From assembly GCA_035550055.1 (NCBI GenBank), contig DASZRO010000043.1, positions 1 to 63,861 on the forward strand: DNA of 63,861 nucleotides, in the 5' to 3' direction. The position numbers and the translations under genes are program-made. The notes beneath the pieces are model-generated. The model saw only the letters and a program-made list of their open reading frames with translations. It was not told the DNA's origin and searched no databases. Position 1 is the stretch's first letter, and each line of letters begins with the position of its first letter. Shown piece after piece: positions 49,288-63,861 of this stretch. Origin of the DNA: Mycobacteriales bacterium (lineage in GTDB: Bacteria; Actinomycetota; Actinomycetes; JAFAQI01).

Positions 49288-50360
49288 TGCGCACCAAAGT
49301 GGCGTCGCTCGCCTGCGCCGGACTGGCCGCGGTCGGGGCCCTGGCCGGCTGTAGCGGCGGCTCAACGTCGGGCACGGCCAGCCACGGCCTGGTCAGCGCG
49401 GCCCGGTGCGCGGCGAACCGCGACGCCGGCACGATCACCTACGTCTCGCCCTTCGGCTTCGACGCGTCGGCAGGGATCATCGAGGTGTTCGCGGCGGACA
49501 AGCTCGGCTACTTCGCCGATCTTTGCCTGAAGGTGCGCTTCGTCACGAGCGCGCAGAACTCGGCGGAGCTGGTGTCGGCGGGGACGGCGACGACCACGAG
49601 CACGGGTTCCGCGGCGGACTTCCTGGTCCTTGCCTCCAACGGGTCTCACGTCACGGCCGTGGCGACGTACGGCGACACGTCGGACTACTGCATCATCACC
49701 AAGCCCCAGTTCACGACGCTCACTGACCTCGAGGGCCACACGCTCGGCTACCACTTCGTCGAAGAGGCACCTGACCTCGAGATGCTGCGGGCGGCGGGCG
49801 TCGACCTGGATCGGGTGAAGCTGGTCAACACCCCCGACTTCGACCCGAACCAGATCGTGCAAGGCCGGCTCGACTCCGTCGGCTGCTACCAGTCGAACGA
49901 GCCCCTCACGCTGCGCGCGGAGCATGCGAAGTTCAACGAGTTCACCCCGGCCGAGTTCGGAGTGAAGGGCACCTACAACGTGGTGTTCTTCAACACGGGC
50001 TTCCTCGCGGCGCATCCCGCTGCGGTTGCCGACTTCATGCGTGCCGATCTGCACGCCTTCGACTATTGCGAGACCCACCAGGCGTCGTGTGTCGCGATCG
50101 AGCAGGGGTACGCGGCTAGTGCCGGGGCCGAGTTCTCGGTCAGTCACGAGCGCGCCGTCTGGCGGCTCGAGGCCGCGCTGTCGCGACGCCACACGTTGCC
50201 CGGGCGCGGAATAGGTGTGCAGAGCGCCACCGAATGGGCGCCGGAGGCCGCTGAGGTGACGAGATTCGGCTTGGCCAAGTCCGTCCCGCCGCTGTCAGAG
50301 GTGGAGAACACCGCGATCGTCGCGTCGCTGTACCGCGGCAGCAGGCTGGTTTGGCCGTAA
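49284..50360 (+). CDS. NMT1/THI5-like substrate-binding lipoprotein
   Basis: 358 residues. The signal peptide ends in a lipobox LAGC (about 20-23), so it should be anchored to the outer face of the membrane. The body belongs to the NMT1/THI5-like fold: FGFDASAGIIEVFAADKLGYFADL near the N-terminus, then DLEGHTLGYHFVEEAPDLEMLR. Related proteins bind thiamine pyrimidine precursors, riboflavin, taurine or nitrate; the ligand here is unknown. GTG 49284 (4-nt overlap) and ATG 49287 are both possible, with GGGAGGT upstream. Confidence 0.82.
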   Translation: MMRTKVASLACAGLAAVGALAGCSGGSTSGTASHGLVSAARCAANRDAGTITYVSPFGFDASAGIIEVFAADKLGYFADLCLKVRFVTSAQNSAELVSAGTATTTSTGSAADFLVLASNGSHVTAVATYGDTSDYCIITKPQFTTLTDLEGHTLGYHFVEEAPDLEMLRAAGVDLDRVKLVNTPDFDPNQIVQGRLDSVGCYQSNEPLTLRAEHAKFNEFTPAEFGVKGTYNVVFFNTGFLAAHPAAVADFMRADLHAFDYCETHQASCVAIEQGYAASAGAEFSVSHERAVWRLEAALSRRHTLPGRGIGVQSATEWAPEAAEVTRFGLAKSVPPLSEVENTAIVASLYRGSRLVWP

Positions 50361-50386
50361 GGCGCCGGAGCGCCGCTCACTAGAAT
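50361..50386 (+). promoter_or_regulatory. Hairpin and -10 box upstream of pheS
   Basis: GGCGC-CGGA-GCGCC (50361-50374) follows the transporter stop and may terminate that unit weakly. TAGAAT (50381-50386) is the likely -10 box, 15 nt before ATG 50402. No T-box or attenuator leader is seen. Confidence 0.45.
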
Positions 50387-50401
50387 CACGCCGAGCTGAA
50401 G

Positions 50402-51511
50402 ATGTCCGGACCCAACTCCCAGTACGACCCCAAGGAAGTGGCTGCGCTGTCCGACGACGAACTGTCGAGCGCCGTCCAAGCCGCCCTAGGTGCGTTCTCG
50501 GCCGCGTCGGACCTCGACGCCCTCGCGGCCGCACACGCGGCGCATCTCGGACCACGCTCCGACGTAGCGCTCGCGCGCCGCGAGCTGGGTGCGCTGCCGC
50601 CCCAGGCCCGCGCCGACGCCGGCCGGCGGGTCAACGAGGCGCTGGCGGCGATCACGGCGGCCTACGACGAGCGCCACGACCTGCTCGAACGCGATCGTGA
50701 CGAGCGCGTGCTGATCGAGGAGGCGGTCGACGTCACCCTGCCGTCGGAGCGCCGATTCCGGGGCGGTCGCCACCCGCTCACCGTGATTCAGGAGCGCGTG
50801 GCCGACGTCTTCGTCGCGATGGGCTGGGAGATCGCCGAAGGGCCTGAGGTCGAGGCTGCCTGGTACAACTTCGACGCGCTCAACATCCCGCCCGCACACC
50901 CGGCGCGCGAGACGCAGGACACGTTGTGGATCGACCCGCCGGAAGCGGGTGTGCTCCTTCGTACCCAGACCTCTCCGGTCCAGATCCGGGCGCTTCTCGC
51001 CCGTGGGGCGCCCTGCTACGTCGCAGTGCCTGGTCGGGTGTACCGCCAGGAGGCGCTCGACGCCACACATAGTGCGGTCTTTCACCAGCTCGAGGGGCTC
51101 GCGGTCGACGAGGGCCTCACGATGGGGGACCTGCGCGGCACCCTCGACGCGCTCGCGCGCGCGATGTTCGGTGCGCAGGCGCGGACTCGGCTGCGGCCCG
51201 ACCACTATCCCTTCACCGAGCCGTCGGCGGACGTGGACCTGCAGTGCTGGGTGTGTCACGGGACCTCGACCGAGCCCGGCGCTGCGCGCTGTCACACCTG
51301 CCGTTCCGAAGGTTGGGTCGAGTGGGGCGGCAGCGGCATGGTGCATCCGTCCGTGCTCGCGTCGGCCGGCGTCGACCCGAAGCGCTTCACCGGTTTCGCC
51401 TTCGGGATGGGTCTCGAGCGCACACTGATGTCGCGCCACGACATGAAGGACATCCGCGACCTCGTCGAAGGCGACGTACGTGTCACCGCCGCGTTGGGGC
51501 GTGAGAGCTGA
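50402..51511 (+). CDS. pheS: Phenylalanyl-tRNA synthetase alpha chain
   Basis: 369 residues. N-terminal coiled coil (about 1-95), then class II catalytic core: motif 1 near HPLTVIQERVADVFVAMGW, motif 2 YRQEALDATHSAVFHQLEG, motif 3 GFAFGMGLERTLM. A Cys-rich insert CWVCHGTSTEPGAARCHTC lies between motifs 2 and 3 and probably binds zinc; this insert is common in actinobacteria. ATG 50402 lies 15 nt after the -10 box. Confidence 0.96.
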   Translation: MSGPNSQYDPKEVAALSDDELSSAVQAALGAFSAASDLDALAAAHAAHLGPRSDVALARRELGALPPQARADAGRRVNEALAAITAAYDERHDLLERDRDERVLIEEAVDVTLPSERRFRGGRHPLTVIQERVADVFVAMGWEIAEGPEVEAAWYNFDALNIPPAHPARETQDTLWIDPPEAGVLLRTQTSPVQIRALLARGAPCYVAVPGRVYRQEALDATHSAVFHQLEGLAVDEGLTMGDLRGTLDALARAMFGAQARTRLRPDHYPFTEPSADVDLQCWVCHGTSTEPGAARCHTCRSEGWVEWGGSGMVHPSVLASAGVDPKRFTGFAFGMGLERTLMSRHDMKDIRDLVEGDVRVTAALGRES

Positions 51512-53970
51512 TGCTCGCCCCTCTGTCCTGGCTGCGTGAGTACGTCGAGCTCCCCGCCGACGTCACGGCGCGTGTGGTCGCGGAACGGCTCACCGCGGCA
51601 GGGCTGCAAGTGGAGCGAATCGAACGCCAAGGCGAGGGCATCGACGGCGTGGTTGCGGCGAAGGTCCTCGCGATCGAGGAGCTGGCCGGATTCAAGAAGC
51701 CGATCCGGTGGGTGACCCTGTCCGACGGCGCCGACCAGCGGCAGGTGATCTGCGGTGCGACGAACTTCGCGGTGGGCGACGTCATTGCCTACGCCCGGCC
51801 GCCCGCGACACTGCCGGGTGACTTCCGGATCGAGGCACGAGAGGCGTACGGGCACCTCTCGGACGGGATGATCTGCTCGGGCCGCGAGCTCGCCATCTCG
51901 GACGACCACAGCGGCATCCTGATCCTGTCGCCGGACGTCGAGCTCGGCAGCGACGTCGTCGACTCACTCGGCCTGCGCGAGGACATCCTCGACATCTCGA
52001 TCAACCCGGACCGTGGATACGCCCTGTCGATCCGCGGTGTCGCCCGTGAGGTGGCGATCGCCTACGACACCGCCTTTCGCGATCCCGCCGCGTCGACGTT
52101 GCCGAGTCCGAGCGGCCCCGGGCATCAGGTGCGGCTCGAGGACGCCGGCTGTGACCGCTACCTCGCGGTCGCCCTCGCCGATCTCGACCCGACGGTCGAC
52201 TCGCCCGCGTGGTTGCAACGCAGGCTCGTGCAGGGCGGGATGCGGCCGATCTCCCTGATGGTCGACGTCACCAACTACGTCATGCTCGCGGTCGGGCAGC
52301 CCACCCACGCCTTCGACCGGGCCTCCCTCAGGGGAGCGATCGTGGTGCGGCGTGCCATGGCGGGCGAGCGGTTGCGCACCCTCGACGACGTCGATCGAGA
52401 CCTCGATCCGCGCGACCTCGTGATCGCCGACGACAGCGGTCCGATCGCGCTTGCGGGGGTGATGGGCGGCGCCGCGACCGAGATCACCGGCTCGACGCGT
52501 GACGTCCTGCTGGAATCCGCCCACTTCGAGCCGACGACGGTGGCCTACACCGCGCGCCGCCACCGGCTGGGCTCGGAGGCGTCCCGCCGCTTCGAGCGCG
52601 GAGTCGACCAGGAGCTGGCGCCGGCTGCTGCGGAGCTCGCCGTCTCGCTGCTTGTCGAGCTCGGCGCCGCTCGTCGTACCGGCGAGGTGACCGACGTCGA
52701 CGACCGCACGCCGGCTGAGGTGATCACGATCGACGCCGCGCTGCCGAGTCGCATCGCGGGCGTCGTCTACCCGACCGAGACCGTCGTGCGACGCCTCTCA
52801 CAGATCGGTTGCGAGGTGGCGGAACGTGACGGCGGGGAGCTGACCGTGCGTCCGCCGTCGTGGCGGCCGGACCTTCGCCTCGACGTCGACCTGGTCGAGG
52901 AGGTAGTCCGCCTCGAGGGCTACGCGGGCCTGCCATCGACCCTGCCACGGGCGACCGCCGGCAGCGGGCTGACCCACGCGCAGCGGTTGCGGCGCGTGAT
53001 CGGGCGCGCAATGGCCGGCGCCGGTTACACCGAGGTGTTGTGCTCGCCGTTCGTCGGCCCGGAGACCGCTGCCGCCCTCATGCTCGAGCCTGGCGACGGC
53101 CGCATTCCGTCGGTGCGGATCGCGAACCCGGTCTCCGACGCGGAGCCGTTCCTGCGGGCGAGCCTGCTGCCGGGGCTGTTCGCCGCGGTCGCCCGGAACG
53201 TGGGGCGTGGCATGCACGACGTCGCGTTGTTCGAGACCGGGCCGGTGTTCCGCAACCGAGATGCGGGCGCTGCGCCGGTCCTCCCGGCGGCGGTTCGGCC
53301 GAGCGATGACGACCTCGCTGCTCTCGACGCCGCGCTTCCGGACCAGCCCGGCCGCATCGCCGCGGTGCTCGCGGGACAACGTGACCCGGGGGGCTGGTGG
53401 GGACCGGGCCGCGCGGCTGCCTGGTCCGATGCGATCGACGTGGCTCGGCTGCTCGGTGACGAGCTCGGTTTCCCCGTCACCGTCGCCGATGACCGCCACG
53501 CGCCGTTCCACCCGGGGCGCTGCGCCTCGCTGTCGGTCGACGGCACGCTGATCGGTCACGGCGGTGAGCTGCACCCGCGGGTGATCGAGGCGTTCGGGCT
53601 TCCTGCCCGTGCGGTCGCGGTGGAGCTGTCCCTCGACGCGCTGCTCGACGCAGCACTGCCGGTGCAGGCGGCCCCGGTGGTCTCTGCCTACCCCGCGGCC
53701 ACGATCGATGTCGCGGTCACCGTCGCCGAGACCGTCGCCGCTGCCGACCTCGAGCAGGCGTTGCGAGACGGGGCGGGTGAGCTTCTCGAAGCGATCCGGC
53801 TCTTCGACGTCTACCAGGGCGTCCAAGTCGGCGCGGGCCGCAAATCGATGGCCTTCGCGCTGCGGCTGCGTGCCGCCGACCGCACGCTGGCCGCGGAGGA
53901 GGTGGCGGCAGCACGCGACCGAGCCGTCGCGGCGGCCGCAGACCGTTTCGGTGCGGAGCTTCGTAGCTGA
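51511..53970 (+). CDS. pheT: Phenylalanyl-tRNA synthetase beta chain
   Basis: 819 residues. N-terminal tRNA-binding OB domain (about 40-150), B3/B4 editing domain (about 210-375), B5 domain (about 400-475), catalytic-like core, and a C-terminal FDX-ACB anticodon-binding domain starting SAYPAATIDVAVTV. ATG overlaps the pheS stop by one base. Confidence 0.96.
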   Translation: MLAPLSWLREYVELPADVTARVVAERLTAAGLQVERIERQGEGIDGVVAAKVLAIEELAGFKKPIRWVTLSDGADQRQVICGATNFAVGDVIAYARPPATLPGDFRIEAREAYGHLSDGMICSGRELAISDDHSGILILSPDVELGSDVVDSLGLREDILDISINPDRGYALSIRGVAREVAIAYDTAFRDPAASTLPSPSGPGHQVRLEDAGCDRYLAVALADLDPTVDSPAWLQRRLVQGGMRPISLMVDVTNYVMLAVGQPTHAFDRASLRGAIVVRRAMAGERLRTLDDVDRDLDPRDLVIADDSGPIALAGVMGGAATEITGSTRDVLLESAHFEPTTVAYTARRHRLGSEASRRFERGVDQELAPAAAELAVSLLVELGAARRTGEVTDVDDRTPAEVITIDAALPSRIAGVVYPTETVVRRLSQIGCEVAERDGGELTVRPPSWRPDLRLDVDLVEEVVRLEGYAGLPSTLPRATAGSGLTHAQRLRRVIGRAMAGAGYTEVLCSPFVGPETAAALMLEPGDGRIPSVRIANPVSDAEPFLRASLLPGLFAAVARNVGRGMHDVALFETGPVFRNRDAGAAPVLPAAVRPSDDDLAALDAALPDQPGRIAAVLAGQRDPGGWWGPGRAAAWSDAIDVARLLGDELGFPVTVADDRHAPFHPGRCASLSVDGTLIGHGGELHPRVIEAFGLPARAVAVELSLDALLDAALPVQAAPVVSAYPAATIDVAVTVAETVAAADLEQALRDGAGELLEAIRLFDVYQGVQVGAGRKSMAFALRLRAADRTLAAEEVAAARDRAVAAAADRFGAELRS

Positions 53971-53977
53971 CCTGCGT

Positions 53978-54012
53978 CGCATATCCACTCGCCTACCTGG
54001 ATGGCAATGCAG
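53978..54012 (+). promoter_or_regulatory. Possible ArgR box upstream of argC
   Basis: GCATATCCA (from 53980) and GGCAATGCAG (54003-54012) resemble half-sites of an ARG box (TNTGAATWWWWATTCANA-like) but the spacing is longer than usual. The -10 candidate TAGCCT (54013-54018) follows at once. ATCCA/TGGAT also form a 5-bp inverted repeat here. Confidence 0.3.
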
Positions 54013-54068
54013 TAGCCTCGGAAAACCAGCGTCGGTGCGACGCGAGAGTCGGAGGGTAGGGCCGGGAC

Positions 54069-55097
54069 GTGGGTGTGCAGGCCGCTGTCGTCGGCGCGAG
54101 CGGGTACGCCGGCGGCGAGCTGTTGCGGTTGCTCGACGCCCACCCGAGCTTCGAAGTGGGAGCACTCGTCGCGGGAGGCAACGCCGGGCGGCGCCTCGGC
54201 GAGCTCCATCCGCAGCTCGTCACACTTGCTGAGCGCGTGCTGGTCGACGCGAGCGCGCCGGAGCTCCGCGAGGCCGACCTCGTCTTCCTTGCCCTGCCAC
54301 ATGGCGCGACGGGCCCGGTCGTCGCTGCGCTGTCCCCGGACACCTACATCGTGGACATCGGCGCCGACTATCGGCTGGCCGACGCCGCCGACTGGCGGCG
54401 CTGGTACGGCGGTGACCATCCGGGCACCTGGACGTACGGGCTTCCGGAGCTGCCAGGGGCGAGAGACGCGATCTCCGGCAAGCTGCGGGTCGCGAACCCG
54501 GGCTGCTACGCAACGGCCGTACAGCTGGGGCTGGCACCGCTGATCGCGGCGGAGCTGGTGGAGCCGGTCGACCTCGTCGTGGTCGCCGGCAGCGGCACGA
54601 GTGGCGCCGGACGCAGTCCGGTCGTCGAGCAGCTTGCGACCGAGGTGATGGGGGACCTGTCCGCCTACAAAGTCGGCGGCGCGCATCGCCACATCGCCGA
54701 GATCAGGCAGTCGTTGCGCGCGATCGCAGGCAGCGAGGTCAGCCTCTCCTTCACCCCGATGCTCGTCCCGATGCCGCGCGGCATCCTGGCCACCTGCACC
54801 GCCCGGCTGAGGCCAGGGGTGGGTGAGGCGCAGCTGCGGGCAGCGTTTGCCTGCTACGACGGGGAGCCGTTCGTCACGCTGCTGCCCGAAGGACAGCTCC
54901 CGCACACGGGTGCCACGTCGGGTTCGAACAGCGCACACCTTCAGGTGGCCGCCGACACCGATGCTGGGCGGGCCGTCGTGCTCGTCGCGCTCGACAACCT
55001 CGGAAAAGGCGCCGCAGGTCAGGCGATTCAGAACGCCAACCTGATGCTCGGCCTGCCGGAGACGACGGGCTTGCCGGTGAACGGCGTGGCGCCGTGA
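54069..55097 (+). CDS. argC: N-acetyl-gamma-glutamyl-phosphate reductase
   Basis: 342 residues. NADP site VVGASGYAGGELLRLL, catalytic Cys in VANPGCYATA, and AHRHIAEI are conserved. Reduces N-acetylglutamyl phosphate. Start GTG 54069 or GTG 54075; GGG is 3 nt before the first and GGAGGG further up at 54051. The stop overlaps argJ. Confidence 0.95.
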   Translation: MGVQAAVVGASGYAGGELLRLLDAHPSFEVGALVAGGNAGRRLGELHPQLVTLAERVLVDASAPELREADLVFLALPHGATGPVVAALSPDTYIVDIGADYRLADAADWRRWYGGDHPGTWTYGLPELPGARDAISGKLRVANPGCYATAVQLGLAPLIAAELVEPVDLVVVAGSGTSGAGRSPVVEQLATEVMGDLSAYKVGGAHRHIAEIRQSLRAIAGSEVSLSFTPMLVPMPRGILATCTARLRPGVGEAQLRAAFACYDGEPFVTLLPEGQLPHTGATSGSNSAHLQVAADTDAGRAVVLVALDNLGKGAAGQAIQNANLMLGLPETTGLPVNGVAP

Positions 55098-56242
55098 GCG
55101 TCACCGCACCGAAGGGATTCCGGGCTGCCGGGGTGTTGTGCGGGCTGAAGGACAGCGGGCGCGACCTGGCGCTGGTGGTCAACGACGGACCGCAGTCTGC
55201 TGCGGCCGGCGTCGTCACAGCGAACCGGGTCAAGGCCGCCCCGGTCATCTGGACCCAGCAGGTCCTCGTGGGCGGCGAGGTCAAGGCGGTCGTCCTGAAC
55301 TCGAAGTACGCCAACGCGTGCACCGGTCCGGCCGGCTTCCAGATCTCGCACTCGACCGCAGAGGCGGTTGCCGAGGCGTTGGGGGTTGGCGCGGGTGAGA
55401 TCGCGGTGTGCTCCACCGGCAAGATCGGCGAGCCGCCGCCGCTGGACACGTTGCGCGGCGGTGTCGCCGCGGCCGTTGCGGCGTTGAGCGCCGACGGCGG
55501 CCACGACGCGGCGGACGCGATTCGCACCACCGACACGGTCACGAAGGAGGCGACCTCGTCCGGCGAGGGGTGGTCGGTGGGCGGCATGGCGAAAGGCGCC
55601 GGCATGCTCGCCCCCGCGCTCGCGACCATGCTGTGCGTCGTCACGACCGATGCGGTGGCCGATCCCGAGACCCTGGAACGGTCGCTGCGCAGGGCGACCG
55701 CACTGACCTTCGATCGCATCGACTCCGACGGCTGCATGTCGACGAACGACACGGTTCTGCTTCTCGCCAGCGGCGCTTCGGGTGTCGCGCCGAGCCAGGG
55801 CGCCCTCGACGCCGCAGTGTTCGAGGTGTGCTCGTCGTTGGCGCGTCAACTCATCGCGGACGCTGAAGGCGCCAGCAAGGACATCGAGGTCGAGGTCCGT
55901 GGGGCGGCGAGCGAGGCAGATGCCCTCGAGGTGGCGCGAGCGGTCTCGCGTAGCAACCTGCTCAAGTGCGCGTTGCACGGCGAGGACCCCAACTGGGGCC
56001 GGATCCTCGCTGCGGTGGGCACGACCGACGCGGCCTACGACGAGCTGACTCTCGACGCGGCGATCAACGGCGTCTGGGTCTGCCGGGACAGCGCGCCGGG
56101 TGCGGATCCGGCGACGGTCGACATGAGCGGGCGGGAGATCTCGATCGTGGTGGATCTGAAGGCCGGTAGCGAGTCCGCGACGGTCTGGACCAGTGACCTC
56201 ACCGCTGAATACGTCCACGAGAACTCGGCGTACTCGACATGA
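55094..56242 (+). CDS. argJ: Glutamate N-acetyltransferase / amino-acid acetyltransferase
   Basis: 382 residues. Recycles acetyl from N-acetylornithine to glutamate. The autocatalytic cleavage site is [16 protein letters not shown] with nucleophile Thr178, yielding two chains. One oddity: the usual LNSGGANACTG motif reads [11 protein letters not shown], with Gly-Gly replaced by Lys-Tyr. GTG overlaps the argC stop as GTGA. Bifunctional activity (argA role) cannot be judged from sequence. Confidence 0.94.
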   Translation: MSVTAPKGFRAAGVLCGLKDSGRDLALVVNDGPQSAAAGVVTANRVKAAPVIWTQQVLVGGEVKAVVLNSKYANACTGPAGFQISHSTAEAVAEALGVGAGEIAVCSTGKIGEPPPLDTLRGGVAAAVAALSADGGHDAADAIRTTDTVTKEATSSGEGWSVGGMAKGAGMLAPALATMLCVVTTDAVADPETLERSLRRATALTFDRIDSDGCMSTNDTVLLLASGASGVAPSQGALDAAVFEVCSSLARQLIADAEGASKDIEVEVRGAASEADALEVARAVSRSNLLKCALHGEDPNWGRILAAVGTTDAAYDELTLDAAINGVWVCRDSAPGADPATVDMSGREISIVVDLKAGSESATVWTSDLTAEYVHENSAYST

Positions 56243-56291
56243 AGTCGCAACGGAGGTCCTTGCTTCGCTCACCGCTTTGCGGGGGCGGCGA

Positions 56292-57166
56292 ATGAACCGC
56301 AAGATCGACCTCCAGTCGCGCGCGGCAGCCCTGGTCGAAGCGCTGCCGTGGCTGGAGCAGTTCCACGGCAAGACCGTGGTGGTGAAGTACGGCGGGCACG
56401 CGATGACCGACCAGCCGCTGCGGGAGGCCTTTGCGCAGGACGTCGTGTTCCTGCGCTACGCCGGCGTCCGGGTGGTCGTCGTGCACGGCGGCGGCCCGCA
56501 GATCAACGCCCACCTCGACCGGCTCGGCATCGAGCAGAAGTTCGCCGGTGGGTTGCGGGTGACGACGCCGGAGACGATGGACGTCGTCCGCATGGTGCTG
56601 GTCGGCCAGGTGCAGCGCGAGATCGTCGGCCTGCTCAACGCGCACGGCCCGTTCGCGGTCGGCTTGTCCGGCGAGGACGCGCGGCTGATGACCGCGTCGC
56701 GGCGGCCGGGCATCGTCGAGGGCGAAGAGGTCGACATCGGGTTGGTCGGTGACGTCGACTACGTGGACGCGGGCGTGCTCGAAGGGCTGCTGACGGACGG
56801 CCGGATCCCGGTTGTGGCCAGTGTCTGCCGTGGTGCGAACGGAGAGGTCTACAACGTCAACGCCGACACGGCGTCAGCGGCCGTTGCCGTCGCGGTCAGT
56901 GCCCAGAAGCTCGTCGTCCTCACCGACGTCGAGGGGCTCTACGCCGACTGGCCGAACAGCAGCGAGGTCATCAGCAGTCTGCGGGCCGATGAGCTCGCGA
57001 CGATGCTGCCCACCTTGTCCGAGGGAATGATTCCGAAGATGGAGGCGTGCCTTCGCGCGGTGCGGGGTGGCGTCGCAGCGGCTCATGTCCTCGACGGGCG
57101 CGTGCCGCACGCGCTCCTCCTCGAGCTCCTGACCGACTCCGGGGTCGGCACGATGGTGACTGCGTG

Positions 57167-57167
<1 letters not shown>
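56292..57167 (+). CDS. argB: N-acetylglutamate kinase
   Basis: 291 residues, amino-acid kinase fold. The ATP loop is [12 protein letters not shown], the substrate loop [14 protein letters not shown], and the [10 protein letters not shown] strand closes the site. The N-terminal helix ([20 protein letters not shown]) is the type linked with arginine feedback. The ATG at 56292 is 49 nt behind argJ with only a weak G-rich ribosome site. The argD start overlaps its stop. Confidence 0.95.
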
Positions 57168-60205
<3,038 letters not shown>

Positions 60206-60247
60206 AGACTTGATGTTCGACACGACACCTGACAGGAGCTCACCCAG

Positions 60248-63495
<3,248 letters not shown>

Positions 63496-63496
<1 letters not shown>

Positions 63497-63501
63497 GACA
63501 A
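63496..63501 (+). promoter_or_regulatory. Leaderless -10 box of tyrS
   Basis: GACAAT ends 7 nt before GTG 63509 with no ribosome site between them. Its first base is the last base of the glycosylase stop codon. Confidence 0.5.
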
Positions 63502-63508
63502 TGGCGGG

Positions 63509-63861
63509 GTGACCGCCGACATCCTCGACGAGCTCGCGTGGCGTGGGCTGATCGCCCAGACCACCGACGAGGCCGCGCTTCGCAAAGAGCTCGCGGACGG
63601 TCCGGTGACGCTCTACTGCGGCTTCGACCCGACCGCGGAGAGCCTGCACGCGGGCAACCTGCTCCAGCTGATCACCCTGCGACGATTTCAGCTGGCGGGG
63701 CATCGTCCGATCGTGCTGGCCGGCGGTGCGACCGGACTGATCGGCGATCCCAGCGGTCGCTCGAGCGAGCGCGACTTCGTGACCCGCGAAGAGGTCAGTG
63801 CGCGGGTGGAACGGATCAAGCCGCAGCTCGAGCGATTCGTCGACCTGGCCGGCGGCCGGGC
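63509..63861 (+). CDS. tyrS: Tyrosyl-tRNA synthetase (5' part, cut by the window end)
   Basis: 117 codons are visible before the window ends. The N-terminus [20 protein letters not shown], the [15 protein letters not shown] segment with the HIGH-like HAGN, and [17 protein letters not shown] identify a class I TyrRS. GTG 63509 follows the leaderless box. The KMSKS part lies beyond the window. Confidence 0.94.
   Translation, partial: MTADILDELAWRGLIAQTTDEAALRKELADGPVTLYCGFDPTAESLHAGNLLQLITLRRFQLAGHRPIVLAGGATGLIGDPSGRSSERDFVTREEVSARVERIKPQLERFVDLAGGR

Overview
This is a GC-rich chromosomal segment of an actinobacterium (Actinomycetota). The evidence is the very high G+C at third codon positions, frequent GTG/TTG starts, many leaderless genes with a TANNNT box 6-8 nt before the start, an actinobacterial integration host factor (mIHF) gene next to gmk, a PyrR-type leader that overlaps a ribosome binding site, an ATPase-deficient PriA, and actinobacterial gene order throughout. 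The exact order or family cannot be fixed from the window. Presence of type IV pilus genes and a class 1B dihydroorotate dehydrogenase with PyrK argues against a typical mycobacterium or streptomycete. No rRNA, tRNA, CRISPR array or transposase gene was found.

Layout. 100-8653: type IV pilus locus with a major-type pilin, two minor prepilins, a large PilX-like protein, the prepilin peptidase, PilM, PilN, PilO and a PilP-like protein. 8703-11911: shikimate genes aroC-aroK-aroB-aroQ. 11904-14501 (minus): large secreted Fn3/Ig-like protein. 14614-16711: aminopeptidase P, efp, nusB. 16749-26889: pyrimidine operon pyrR-pyrB-pyrC-(53-aa membrane protein)-carA-carB-pyrK-pyrD-pyrF, preceded by a PyrR-binding leader. 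27010-31321: mihF, gmk, rpoZ, coaBC, a GNAT acetyltransferase, metK. 31580-38342: priA, a secreted duplicated-domain protein (minus), def, fmt, rsmB, rpe. 38395-43164: FMN riboswitch, ribD-ribE-ribBA-ribH, hisG. 43298-44182: a DUF559-type nuclease-like gene bracketed by two copies of a palindromic repeat. 44494-46640: infC-rpmI-rplT and a TrmH-family methyltransferase. 46664-50360: PAS sensor kinase plus an ABC importer. 50402-53970: pheS-pheT. 54069-62891: arginine genes argC-J-B-D-(response regulator)-F-R-G-H. 62888-63861: 3-methyladenine DNA glycosylase and the 5' end of tyrS.

The biosynthetic blocks are tight operons with 1-4 nt start/stop overlaps, so most enzymes in each pathway are probably co-translated. 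Visible control devices are an FMN riboswitch (riboflavin), a PyrR mRNA-binding hairpin (pyrimidines), the ArgR gene inside the arginine operon, and mutually exclusive hairpins ahead of infC.

The least explained features are a dispersed palindromic repeat family with 23-24 bp arms (three copies, each directly behind a stop codon, two of them flanking the nuclease-like gene), an ABC ATPase gene that begins without any standard start codon in frame behind a sensor-kinase stop, a receiver-only response regulator in the middle of the arginine operon, and a tiny membrane protein and a 17-codon reading frame buried in the pyrimidine operon.
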